Positions 8,601 through 14,389 of a stretch of 19,765 bases of DNA are shown piece after piece. A model generated the notes under the pieces. It was not told the origin of the DNA. It did not search any database and worked only from the letters and a program-made list of their open reading frames with translations. Every line of letters starts with the position of its first letter. Position 1 is the stretch's first letter. The stretch covers positions 1 through 19,765 of the forward strand of contig CAYVCY010000025.1 in assembly GCA_964450265.1 (NCBI GenBank). The letters run 5' to 3'. Origin of the DNA: JAEZJZ01 sp964450265. GTDB lineage: Bacteria; Bacillota; UBA994; UBA5500. The position numbers were made by a program, and so were the translations under genes.

Positions 8601-8738
8601 TTCGCCATGCTGCACCAGGGCTGGCCGATGCTGCTCATCTTCCTGCTGGTGGCGGGTGGCTACGCCGCCTTTAGCTGGCTGAGCTATCGCTCACTCCTGC
8701 GCCAGGCCGATCAGCTATACGACGACATCCCGCTCTGA
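5664..8738 (+). CDS. M16-family zinc peptidase fused to an ABC-2-type exporter permease
   Basis: A single uninterrupted 1024-residue reading frame from GTG 5664 (GGGAGGG at 5651-5657). Residues 1-26 are a Sec-type signal peptide ending SAA. Residues about 38-240 are an active M16 domain with the inverse zinc motif HIAEH (79-83) and a glutamate (E159) 76 residues later, the canonical spacing. Residues about 250-437 look like the second, inactive M16 domain. After a helix at 445-467 comes a large membrane region (about 505-1010, some 10-12 helices) with features of ABC-2 exporter permeases: KDQQLLLTLPLSSAQIVLAR (569-588), SREGSQLYFSKLIPL (866-880) and DWDNPQALLRGS (948-959). The peptidase should face outside and the permease span the membrane. 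No ATPase is encoded nearby, so one would have to come from elsewhere. Export and trimming of a peptide is an inference from separate-gene systems such as subtilosin Alb. Confidence 0.85.
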   Translation: MKDRKTAGWRCLAAVWLCAILLCSAATDTWGQSPRVAAADVEGALLIKGEPTSPGQASIVALMLAGTASQGEDETHAAHIAEHMVFQNRVESAPSLAERVADWGGMLNGHTGLEHTAFEITVPKEHALEALSELTAALFAFEYDPEVYQRELEGYLRVELHSMTTRYPTALHNAWRQHFFQGSVFAEDIFGVDITQVPQSTVADWHRREYGANRLVLAVNSEAGWEDIVKAASSALRGAPQAPPPASYQDARLSPPPMAAANIVGAPEGLVTLGLCVDGVDREDQADLLLLLELVKRQMRWGGSIMQLRALPELCLTAWQGGTAYLQLAWRPTGLRPQEPNPEAAQMGQLKEVVDQFAAGDIGPGHLRILRDDEDSAQVTSGVLQEAWALASDHLPAHIQGEIDYLQGMDPEVLLLRLQKVAMKYLPRAQLTTLQVGGPAPIRWAGALVIPAALLLFLAVSALLVRAIARRNHQLYVFLMLVVVTVKSAFRPGRSAGSEDNRSMESLRRLLAAILLFVLAFHLSELLVQICLQLGQPELLFILASTALAILLVFYGGYMLLSVFLWSKDQQLLLTLPLSSAQIVLARLLVVALSQYPLALLFLFPPVLKYSAYMRGQWGVWLAAIAVAMLLPIFTLTLVALPIVAAMRHITPRLRDRLTLLWSVLMALATISLRVQGGLRTDQSGMHSLIMRWLQLRQIDLTNTIGRIFPPAIWAGRAMASPGASEGLTSLGLLILASAVCLWLLYHLSLRCYLGGAEGENKSRQRRPAAAGSFWKAGTPRRALFLREWRTFWRTPALLAITLPNIFVPLVAFYPLLRIGFREMGLVGIAVWLRGDSGQSLLPALLAGAAAMLVALNSRLASISISREGSQLYFSKLIPLDYADQLRAKLLHVLAINGLCLTPLLVAAFIWLRLGLLSSLLALLAAALGLLVSSLICIRHDLSAPRLDWDNPQALLRGSSNLGSVLSMLLALAITVWLTFAMLHQGWPMLLIFLLVAGGYAAFSWLSYRSLLRQADQLYDDIPL
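5744..5772. repeat. REP-like palindrome 1, inside the M16-permease coding sequence
   Basis: 29 bp: TGACACG on the left, core GGGGACAGTCCCC, then CGTGTCG on the right. It differs from the copy at 8736 at only a few positions. It is read in frame as residues 27-36 (TDTWGQSPRV), directly after the predicted signal peptide cleavage site. Confidence 0.85.
6371..6400 (+). other. Very strong GC hairpin within the M16-permease gene
   Basis: GCGGGGGGCG (6371-6380) pairs perfectly with CGCCCCCCGC (6391-6400) across a 10-nt loop that can itself pair partly (GCGC). It encodes the Pro-rich linker between the two M16 domains (residues about 236-246, including APQAPPP). It may pause ribosomes at a domain border, or be a by-product of a GC-rich Pro linker. 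Confidence 0.6.
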
Positions 8739-8764
8739 CACGCGGGGACAGTCCCCACGTGTCA
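8736..8764. repeat. REP-like palindrome 2, supplying the stop codon of the M16-permease gene
   Basis: 29 bp: TGACACG, a central GGGGACAGTCCCC, CGTGTCA. The 14-nt arms pair with one mismatch around a single A. Its first three bases are the TGA stop of the plus-strand gene, and it ends 1 bp before the stop codon of the converging acetyltransferase gene, so it may also work as a two-way transcription barrier. Confidence 0.9.
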
Positions 8765-8765
8765 C

Positions 8766-9356
8766 TCAGATCAACGCTAGGGTATCAACCGACATCTTGG
8801 AACGCAGCACCGGCAACGCTGCGTGATAACTGTTCTTGTGCCCACCGTAGGAACCTTCCTGCATCAACCGGAAACCGACGTGTAGATAGATCCCGATAGC
8901 CCGGTAGCTCCAAGTTTGGGTATGCAGGTAGACGTCCACTGCGCCTTCAATCTGTAGGCATTCCTGCATGGCCAGCGCCACCATCGCTTTCCCGATCCCT
9001 TTGCCTTGGTATTCTGGCTTTAGCCCTACCCAATGCAGCTCAACTACCCGCTGTTTGCCTGTGTACGTCCACCAGACCGTAGTGGTGCCGACTTTGTCTC
9101 CTTCCGGTGTCTGTACAAGGAAAACCCGGCGCTTCGCTTCGTCGATACAGCCGAGGTAATGCTCGCAAAAGTATTGCTCCGCCCGGGTTTCGCTGCTGAA
9201 CTCGAGCACCGCTGTCTCTATCGTCGCCCACGCCGCTTCGTCACCTGGTTGAAAGGCAACCAACGAATAACCCGGTGGCAGTACAGCCGCCGGCAGCGAT
9301 GCGCCAGCCGGGCGGTGCATCGCCAGATCAAAATAGGGCACAGACTTATCTAGCAT
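8766..9356 (-). CDS. GNAT-family N-acetyltransferase
   Basis: 196 residues. The C-terminal part carries the GNAT core: the acetyl-CoA-binding motif A reads HWVGLKPEYQGKGIGKAMV (about 130-148, with the Q-G-K-G-I-G loop), preceded by the strand VGTTTVWW and followed by VDVYLHTQTWSYRAIGIYLHVGF. The first 70 residues are poorly conserved and probably give substrate specificity, which cannot be read from sequence. ATG 9356 has AGGAG and GGGGG boxes upstream. The gene converges on the M16-permease gene with only the REP copy between them. Confidence 0.85.
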   Translation of the reverse strand: MLDKSVPYFDLAMHRPAGASLPAAVLPPGYSLVAFQPGDEAAWATIETAVLEFSSETRAEQYFCEHYLGCIDEAKRRVFLVQTPEGDKVGTTTVWWTYTGKQRVVELHWVGLKPEYQGKGIGKAMVALAMQECLQIEGAVDVYLHTQTWSYRAIGIYLHVGFRLMQEGSYGGHKNSYHAALPVLRSKMSVDTLALI

Positions 9357-9483
9357 GTTGATCCCCCACTCCTAGACATTTCTTTCGTCTCAATCTAGCA
9401 GCCAGCACCGGCTGGTCGCAAGGCAGGGTTCGCTTTCCACCGGATCTCTACCTCTGCCAACGGTGGCACTGGTGGCCAGGAAC

Positions 9484-9511
9484 GCAGGAATACAGACCAT
9501 CGGCCTTGAAT
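9484..9511 (+). promoter_or_regulatory. GCAGG-N18-TGAAT motif upstream of the QueG-like gene
   Basis: GCAGG (9484-9488), 18 bp, TGAAT (9507-9511), 87 bp before the TTG start. It is one of four copies in the window with identical spacing (others at 12040, 17038 and 18856); this one has T for C in the second block. Confidence 0.35.
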
Positions 9512-9540
9512 TGTATAGCAGTCGACGAAGAATGGAGGAT

Positions 9541-9568
9541 TGCCCGGAGGGACAGTCCCCGCGTACCA
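9541..9568. repeat. Decayed REP-like palindrome
   Basis: The core GGGACAGTCCCC (9549-9560) is intact but the outer arms no longer match (TGCCCGG against GCGTACCA). It lies just upstream of the QueG-like gene's ribosome binding site. Confidence 0.5.
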
Positions 9569-9598
9569 AAATGGGTGGCATATGGAGGAGTGGGTCTA

Positions 9599-10357
9599 TT
9601 GGGCTTGAAACAAGAACTGATGGAACTGGTGACAAAACACACACTGGAGTCGGAAAAGAGGGAGATCTTTCGCGCGCCGCTGATCGGTTTTTCATCCGCT
9701 GCAGATCCGCTTTACGGCCAACTGAAAGAGATAGTCGGCGCCTGGCACCTGCAGCCGAAAGAAATCTTGCCAGAGGCGAAGACCGTGATCTCGTTCTTTC
9801 TTCCCTTTTCGACCGAGACGGTCGCCCAAAACCAACAGCATGAGCCGACGGCCCAGGCATGGGCTGAGTCCTACGTTGTAGCCAATCAGCTGCTCGGCAA
9901 CATCTCCCAGAGGATGATTCAGTCTTTGGCCAGCAAAGGTATACCGGCAGCGACTCTGCCTGCCACTCATGGCTACGATGCCGAAAAGCTGCAATCTGCC
10001 TGGTCGCACCGCAGTGCCGCTTACATCGCCGGATTGGGGCGGTTTGGCATCAATCGCATGCTGATCACCTCGGTCGGCTGCGCCGGGCGTTACGGAACAG
10101 TGATCACTGCGGCTGAGATCCCACCAGATGTGAGAGGCGACCAGGAGCTTTGCCTTTACCACCAGAACGGAAGCTGCCTGGCCTGTATCGAGGCCTGCCC
10201 TGTGTCAGCGTTAAGCATCGATGGGTTCGATAAGTTCAAGTGCAATGAGCGCTTGCTACAGAACGCAACCTTATTTGCGGACATCGGGTTCTGCGATGTA
10301 TGCGGGAAGTGTGTGGTGGCCGGGCCATGTGCAATTATCAATCAGGCGGAAGCCTAA
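9599..10357 (+). CDS. QueG-like double [4Fe-4S] cluster protein (epoxyqueuosine reductase family)
   Basis: 252 residues with the C-terminal architecture of epoxyqueuosine reductase (QueG). The segment RSAAYIAGLGRFGINRMLIT (about 138-157) matches the region before the clusters. It is followed by CLYHQNGSCLACIEACP (Cys185, 193, 196, 200) and, after a spacer, C215 plus CDVCGKCVVAGPC (Cys232, 235, 238, 244): nine cysteines in the arrangement for two [4Fe-4S] clusters. At about 250 residues it is much shorter than true QueG (about 380) and lacks the C-terminal HEAT-like region, so the substrate may differ. I chose TTG 9599 because GGAGGAG (9584-9590) lies 8 nt before it; the frame is open upstream but has no other supported start. 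Confidence 0.75.
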   Translation: MGLKQELMELVTKHTLESEKREIFRAPLIGFSSAADPLYGQLKEIVGAWHLQPKEILPEAKTVISFFLPFSTETVAQNQQHEPTAQAWAESYVVANQLLGNISQRMIQSLASKGIPAATLPATHGYDAEKLQSAWSHRSAAYIAGLGRFGINRMLITSVGCAGRYGTVITAAEIPPDVRGDQELCLYHQNGSCLACIEACPVSALSIDGFDKFKCNERLLQNATLFADIGFCDVCGKCVVAGPCAIINQAEA

Positions 10358-10370
10358 GAAAGACCAACAG

Positions 10371-10426
10371 CAACGAAAGGCCCTCTGGGACAGGAGCTTT
10401 TTCCCGTCCCAGAGGGCCCTTCGTTG
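10371..10426. terminator. Bidirectional terminator between converging genes
   Basis: A 21-bp stem with a single mismatch: CAACGAA-A-GGCCCTCTGGGAC (10371-10391) against GTCCCAGAGGGCC-C-TTCGTTG (10406-10426), loop of 14 nt. It sits between the QueG-like stop and the M81 stop and is symmetrical, so it can act on both transcripts. Long T-runs are missing on both sides. Confidence 0.75.
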
Positions 10427-10434
10427 ACCATTAC

Positions 10435-11991
10435 TTACTCAACTCTCATATCAACCCTCCGAGCTGAGTTATTTCGACTCCCGAATGACACACAGGGACC
10501 GCGTGTCAGGTTGCGGGCAGCGTCGTACGGAAAGTCGGCGTCCAGGGGAAAGATCGGCCGCTTCACCTTCCGGTAGTCGAGGGACTTCAGATCCTCGTTG
10601 GTGCTGCCTTTGGTCAATGCCATGATGCTGCGCTTGGCCACCTGTTTGTGCTGCTGGGTGAGGTATCCGAGTTTGCAGACCACGATTTCCGCTTCCTTCG
10701 GGTCTACTCCCAGATCGATGAACATCTGAGGCGAGGTGTAACCAACGTGGGCTGATGCCAGCACGATATCCACGCCGCCGCTGTGGAACAGCGCTAAGTC
10801 GCTTTGCACCATGCCCCCGGACCAGTCCGCTAGATAGGTCTTGACCACCCCGGTGGCCGTAATCGGGGATGAAGTCACCGTATCAAATTTGGCACCGAAG
10901 GTAAGGGTGAGCTCCTGCCCAACTTTGCCGGCGCACTGCCCGGTGGCGATCGGATCGTATATCCCGCCGTAGATCACCGGCTTAGCTAGTGTCCGCGTCC
11001 TCTCGTCCGCCATGATCAACTTCAGGAAATCGGTGCAGTCGGAAGATGATCCCGCCGTCGGATTATCTCCCGAATCAGAGAGGTAAATCGGTAACTCCCC
11101 TTCCTTAACAGCTGCAAAGGCTACATTCAGGGCCTCCCGCTCGTGATAGGTCTCGGTGTGAAACTTGAACTGATCCTTGCTGGCCCAAATCAACTCAGCC
11201 AGGGCGATCGCTTCCCGTTCCGCCAACTGCAGATCTCCGTCAGCCACCACATACACCGCGACGGCGCTATCCTCGTTATCTGCCCAGGGGTAGCCCATCA
11301 AATAGGAAGCAGCCATGATCCCTTGCTTACTCTCCGACCGCCGCAAGGCCTCAATCAACTCCACCATCGGTGCCACCGAGGTCTCCGATTGCTCGCCGGC
11401 AATCAGGATAGGTACCTTCACCCAGGCCGACCGAGCCACTGCCCCATCCTCAAGGGCAGCGATAGTCATTCTGGCCGCATGCTCGCCGGTTTCAAAGCAG
11501 TCGGTGTGCGGCGCACATTTATAACCAACGAAGCCGTCACAGTTGTCGTACATTCTCTGGGTCATGGTGGCATGCATATCCAGTGAGGCGAAGAGCGGGA
11601 TGTTGGGAAAGATACCCCGGAGTTCCTCCAAGAGCCAGCCCTCCGCCTCGCCCTGCTCCCGCACCCGCATCGACCCATGCAGAGACAGCGTGATCGCGTC
11701 GATGGGAGCCTCTGCTTGAGCAGCCTTCGCCCTCCCGGTCAATTCCTCCTTCATCCGGCTGTAAAACCCAAAGTCAACCTCACCGTTAGGAACGGCTCGG
11801 GCAAACAGGGTGGGCACCACTTCATAGCCCGCTGCCTGCAAGGTCTTGATCATGCCTGTCACCGAGTCGTTTTCGCGCAGGTGGGCGAAGATGTCCTCCC
11901 CATAGATCACTCTGAAGTCGCCTTCGCCGGCTGTAAGCGGGTTAAAGGAATTGGATTCGTGGTGCATCCCGGCGATCAAAACCCTTTTCAT
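10435..11991 (-). CDS. M81 family metallopeptidase (MlrC / microcystinase C-like)
   Basis: 518 residues matching the MlrC family from the first residues (MKRVLIAGMHHESNSFNPL). The metal-site signatures are visible: LSLHGSMRV (about 103-111), SLDMHATMT (about 136-144) and the CAPHTDCFETGEHA stretch (about 159-172). The C-terminal half contains YLSDSGDNPTAGSSSD and the AHVGYTSPQMF segment typical of the MlrC C-terminal domain. The natural substrates are unknown; the family name comes from microcystin breakdown in Sphingomonas. Start ATG 11991 has GGAAGGGGAAAGG upstream. The last 30 or so residues are odd: a REP-like palindrome at 10486-10508 is translated as LTRGPCVS, followed by a basic tail. 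Confidence 0.9.
   Translation of the reverse strand: MKRVLIAGMHHESNSFNPLTAGEGDFRVIYGEDIFAHLRENDSVTGMIKTLQAAGYEVVPTLFARAVPNGEVDFGFYSRMKEELTGRAKAAQAEAPIDAITLSLHGSMRVREQGEAEGWLLEELRGIFPNIPLFASLDMHATMTQRMYDNCDGFVGYKCAPHTDCFETGEHAARMTIAALEDGAVARSAWVKVPILIAGEQSETSVAPMVELIEALRRSESKQGIMAASYLMGYPWADNEDSAVAVYVVADGDLQLAEREAIALAELIWASKDQFKFHTETYHEREALNVAFAAVKEGELPIYLSDSGDNPTAGSSSDCTDFLKLIMADERTRTLAKPVIYGGIYDPIATGQCAGKVGQELTLTFGAKFDTVTSSPITATGVVKTYLADWSGGMVQSDLALFHSGGVDIVLASAHVGYTSPQMFIDLGVDPKEAEIVVCKLGYLTQQHKQVAKRSIMALTKGSTNEDLKSLDYRKVKRPIFPLDADFPYDAARNLTRGPCVSFGSRNNSARRVDMRVE
10486..10508. repeat. REP-like palindrome 3 (shortened), translated in the M81 C-terminus
   Basis: 23 bp: TGACACA...GCGTGTCA, with about 6 bp missing from the core compared with the 29-bp form. 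It is read on the minus strand as part of the M81 C-terminus, keeping the frame open for another 15 residues. Confidence 0.7.
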
Positions 11992-12039
11992 TGCCTTTCC
12001 CCTTCCTCTATAAGCTGGACGCTGTGTTTACTGAATTAG

Positions 12040-12067
12040 ATTCGACAAAACAGAGCACCAGCCCTGC
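12040..12067 (-). promoter_or_regulatory. GCAGG-N18-CGAAT motif upstream of the M81 gene
   Basis: On the minus strand GCAGG (12067-12063), 18 bp, CGAAT (12044-12040), 48 bp before the ATG at 11991. An exact match to the copy before the AbrB-like gene in both blocks and in spacing; the 18 bp between are unrelated. Confidence 0.4.
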
Positions 12068-12069
12068 AA

Positions 12070-12102
12070 TGACACGCGGGGACTGACTGACTCCGCGTGT
12101 CA
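12070..12102. repeat. REP-like palindrome 4 with expanded centre
   Basis: 33 bp: TGACACGCGG ... CCGCGTGTCA arms. The centre contains three copies of GACT in tandem where other copies have GACAGTC, a small slippage expansion. It lies directly beside the GCAGG-N18-CGAAT motif, between the M81 gene and the small-protein gene. Confidence 0.85.
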
Positions 12103-12110
12103 AGCAAGGC

Positions 12111-12144
12111 AAAGGCGGCTGAATAATGCCCTTCAGCCGCCTTT
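12111..12144 (-). terminator. Terminator hairpin after the 58-residue protein gene
   Basis: A perfect 13-bp stem, AAAGGCGGCTGAA (12111-12123) with TTCAGCCGCCTTT (12132-12144), and an 8-nt loop. It lies downstream of the small minus-strand gene. The T-tract is only three to four bases, so termination strength is uncertain, but nothing else there would explain it. Confidence 0.65.
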
Positions 12145-12170
12145 GTGTTGGCGTTATTTCGCCTGCCGTA

Positions 12171-12199
12171 TGATACACGGTACACGTCCCCCTGTATCA
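12171..12199. repeat. REP-like palindrome 5, supplying a stop codon
   Basis: 29 bp: TGATACA...TGTATCA termini and a degenerate core containing GTCCCC. On the minus strand its first three bases (12199-12197) are the TGA stop of the 58-residue protein gene, the same arrangement as copy 2. The heptamer is changed on both arms in a compensating way (TGATACA with TGTATCA), which keeps the pairing. Confidence 0.75.
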
Positions 12200-12373
12200 C
12201 TGGCGCCGCACCAACCCGGTGATGGCGCTCAACAGCTGGTCGATGATGTCCAAACTGGACATCCACAACGTATCATCGTCTTCTTCGGGCATCTGTCTCA
12301 CCTGCTGCTGCAGCAGTTCAGCTTTCTTCGCCACCTCCTGCAGACGCTCAGCCAACTGGTCAGAGTTACTCAT
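12197..12373 (-). CDS. Small acidic coiled-coil-like protein, function unknown
   Basis: 58 residues, starting MSNSDQLAERLQEVAKKAEL, with a heptad-like helix to about residue 28, an acidic turn (PEEDDD), and a second amphipathic helix ending LLSAITGLVRRQ. No Cys or signal peptide. ATG 12373 is preceded by GAGGGG at about 8 nt, which is better than the GTG at 12382 that overlaps the box. Short two-helix proteins of this type are common in sporulating Bacillota, but I do not recognise the family. The stop codon is contributed by a REP-like palindrome. Confidence 0.6.
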   Translation of the reverse strand: MSNSDQLAERLQEVAKKAELLQQQVRQMPEEDDDTLWMSSLDIIDQLLSAITGLVRRQ

Positions 12374-12630
12374 TGTTTGCACCCCTCGTCTCAGACTCTC
12401 CTCCGTAATTTGTCACCCAAAGGAGAAATCATACCGAGGCTAACCTGCACAAGTCACGACGGCGGCGCTACTGGTGAGCTATAATCGGTACAGACTGGAA
12501 GAACAGCGCCTGGTTTTCGTCGCATGCTCGGGCAGCAGCTCTCACGCTTAGACTCAGTAACTCCCGGACATCCCGGCGCATAGTCTATTAGCACTAACAT
12601 GCTGCTTAGCTAAGAAAAAGGGTGAATACG
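12374..12630. other. Divergent intergenic region, 257 bp
   Basis: It holds the upstream regions of the 58-residue gene (left) and the ATP-grasp-like gene (right). A TATAAT at 12480-12485 on the plus strand has no matching -35 box. A 10-bp palindrome, CTTAGCTAAG (12605-12614), lies just before the right-hand ribosome binding site and could bind a regulator. I see no coding sequence. Confidence 0.4.
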
Positions 12631-14022
12631 ATGCTCCAAGCAGAGATTTGCCTGGCGGTGGATCAGGCGATGGCTGACGCCAACATAACGCGGCACACCG
12701 CCAGATCTACGCCAGTAGGACGCTGGTCCCCATTTCGAATTGCACCCCGACCGTTCACAGTTTGCGACCAGACAGCGGCCAGACTGCAGGCCATCGGACC
12801 AATGCTGCGGGAATTCTATCATGCAGCAAACCAGCTCTATCACCTCAGCCTGCGGGGCGAGTCACCGCCCTTCATTCACAGACACCTGGACGCCGGCAAG
12901 CCGGATTGGTTGCTGCGGGTGGCACAGGCGGAGAGCTTACGCGATCAGATCCCGATGATCATCCGCCCAGACCTGCTGTTCACCGAGCAGGGAATGCGCG
13001 CCACCGAACTGGATTCTATCCCAGGCAGCATGGGGCTGTTGTCCTTCCTGGAGCTGACGTATGGCCAGTTGGGATTCCCGTTGCTGGGCCAGACGCCCAC
13101 CGGTCAAGCCTGGCTGCAATCGCTGAATAGTTTGCCGGGGGATGACGGTCTCACCGTGATTTCCATTTCCGAGGAATGTGCTGGCTACCGAGCAGAAACC
13201 GAATGGCTGGCTGAGCAATGGCGGGCAGCGGTGCCCAGTCCGCCGATAGCCGTGCTGCCAGAACAGTTGCAGCTGGATGCACATGGGGTGCGGCTGGATG
13301 GACGCAGAGTGAGCCGGGTCTATCGCTTTTTTGAGCTATTTGATTGGGAAAACGTTCGCGGTGCCCACGCTCTGTTGCATCTGGCGGCAGTGGGTAAGGT
13401 CACGCTCACGCCACCGCCAAAGCACTACCTGGAGGAGAAGATGTGGTTCGCCTGGCTGCACCATCCTGGGCTTCGGGAATACTGGCGAGGCCTGCTGACC
13501 GACGATGTCTACCTGGGGTTGAAGGAACTTTTCCCCCCCACCTGGCTGCTCACTCTAGACGAAGAGGCGGTCGGCTCACCCCCCTTCAGTAGCTGGTCAC
13601 AGCTTCAGCAGAGCAGTCGTCGACGGCGCCCATTCGTGCTCAAGCCCTCAGGCTACTCGTCGCTGGCTTGGGGTGGGCACGGTTTCAGCCGTGGAAAGGA
13701 CTACACCACCAGACAATGGTCTGAACAAATTGAGACGTTGCTCACCGAAGGCCAAACGACGCCTTACATACTGCAGTCATATCAGCACTCGCAGCCGCGG
13801 GAGGTCAACTACTACCACGCCGACGAGGACACGATCAGGCGCTTCACGGGTAAGACCAGACTATGCCCTTACTACTTCCTGCTGGCGACCGACGCAGGGC
13901 ATTCAGCTGAGCAAGAAGTGCTGTTTAGCGGAGCGCTGGCCACCACAGTGCCGATGTCCAAACCGGTGATCCATGGGATGACCGAGGCGGTAATGTCACC
14001 CACCGGCATCAAGGGGCGATAA
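12631..14022 (+). CDS. Uncharacterised ATP-grasp-like protein
   Basis: 463 residues from ATG 12631 (AAGGGTG 6 nt upstream; an in-frame GTG at 12622 overlaps that box). No named family is recognised. Two segments suggest a permuted ATP-grasp ligase of the glutathionylspermidine-synthase sort: RPDLLFTEQGMRATELDSIP (about 112-131, a substrate/metal strand pair) and, much later, FVLKPSGYSSLAWGGHGFSRG (about 336-356, a Lys plus Gly-rich nucleotide-loop pattern), followed by EVNYYHADEDTIRRFTGKTR (about 391-410). No signal peptide or membrane helix. The gene stands alone between terminators, so no partner or substrate can be inferred. It could also be an inactive relative. Confidence 0.5.
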   Translation: MLQAEICLAVDQAMADANITRHTARSTPVGRWSPFRIAPRPFTVCDQTAARLQAIGPMLREFYHAANQLYHLSLRGESPPFIHRHLDAGKPDWLLRVAQAESLRDQIPMIIRPDLLFTEQGMRATELDSIPGSMGLLSFLELTYGQLGFPLLGQTPTGQAWLQSLNSLPGDDGLTVISISEECAGYRAETEWLAEQWRAAVPSPPIAVLPEQLQLDAHGVRLDGRRVSRVYRFFELFDWENVRGAHALLHLAAVGKVTLTPPPKHYLEEKMWFAWLHHPGLREYWRGLLTDDVYLGLKELFPPTWLLTLDEEAVGSPPFSSWSQLQQSSRRRRPFVLKPSGYSSLAWGGHGFSRGKDYTTRQWSEQIETLLTEGQTTPYILQSYQHSQPREVNYYHADEDTIRRFTGKTRLCPYYFLLATDAGHSAEQEVLFSGALATTVPMSKPVIHGMTEAVMSPTGIKGR

Positions 14023-14027
14023 GGCAG

Positions 14028-14051
14028 AGAAACGGGGACAGTCCCCGTTCT
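14028..14051. repeat. REP-core palindrome with different arms
   Basis: The core ACGGGGACAGTCCCCGT with short AGAA/TTCT flanks replaces the TGA...TCA heptamers. It lies just before the terminator at 14057. It has the same central block as copies 1 and 2, so it is either a second subtype or an edited copy. Confidence 0.7.
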
Positions 14052-14056
14052 TGCAC

Positions 14057-14086
14057 AAAAAAGGCAGGGTTAGCCCTGCCTCTTTT
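14057..14086 (+). terminator. Terminator after the ATP-grasp-like gene
   Basis: AAAAAA, then GGCAGGG (14063-14069), loop TTAG, CCCTGCC (14074-14080), TCTTTT: a classical A-tract/stem/T-tract terminator. Bases 14061-14084 recur exactly at 15027-15050. Confidence 0.85.
14061..14084 (+). repeat. 24-bp direct repeat, left copy
   Basis: Identical to 15027-15050 over 24 bp; both contain the GGCAGGGTTAGCCCTGCC hairpin. The two copies bracket the HicA/HicB module. Confidence 0.9.
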
Positions 14087-14111
14087 CTCGTTTGCTTACT
14101 GCGGTTAAGGA

Positions 14112-14140
14112 TGGACACGTATTGAGACACGTGTTATAAT
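14112..14140 (+). promoter_or_regulatory. Sigma-A promoter and possible operator of the hicAB module
   Basis: TGGACA (14112-14117), 17 bp, TATAAT (14135-14140), 17 bp before the ATG at 14157. GACACGT is directly repeated at 14114-14120 and 14126-14132, and ACACGTGT (14127-14134) is a palindrome. A ribbon-helix-helix antitoxin such as HicB could bind there to repress its own operon. The promoter boxes are clear; the operator is an inference. Confidence 0.75.
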
Positions 14141-14156
14141 TCATGCGGGAGGTGTT

Positions 14157-14389
14157 ATGAACGAAGAGCTATTCATCGACGAGAGCTGCTGCGGCTACTG
14201 CGTCAGGACGGGTGGATACAGACAGACAAGCGAGGCTCGCACGTACACCTCATCCACCCAACAAAACTGGGTAAGATAACTGTGCCTCACCCTAAGGGCA
14301 GCTATAAGCCCAAGACCCTGAGGACGATCCTTACACAAGCAGGGCTCCTCAATGAGCCCGATCCGAAAGGAGGGAATCAGCATAGATAG
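14157..14389 (+). pseudogene. hicA: HicA-family mRNA interferase toxin with a broken or non-standard start
   Basis: The frame ending at TAG 14387-14389 reads RELLRLLRQDGW, then TDKRGSHVHLIHPTKLGKIT, VPHPKGSYKPKTLRTILTQAGL: a full HicA double-stranded-RNA-binding-like fold with the catalytic His of the GSH motif. HicA cleaves mRNA during translation until HicB blocks it. The ATG at 14157, with GGGAGGTG just upstream, is in another frame and leads to a stop after about 39 codons. No ATG, GTG or TTG exists in the HicA frame between the ribosome binding site and the conserved core. Either about 17 nt were inserted or a frameshift occurred, or translation starts at ATT 14171 (giving HRRELLRLLRQDGW after the first residue). 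I lean to inactivation but cannot exclude the ATT start. Confidence 0.7.

Noticed and set aside
12480..12485. TATAAT as a promoter for the ATP-grasp-like gene
   Set aside because: No acceptable -35 box at 16-18 bp and no extended -10; kept only as a note in the intergenic entry.
14157..14276. Short reading frame from the ATG at 14157 as a separate small protein
   Set aside because: Its residues match nothing, while the overlapping frame carries the complete HicA core; the ATG most likely belongs to hicA before a frame change.
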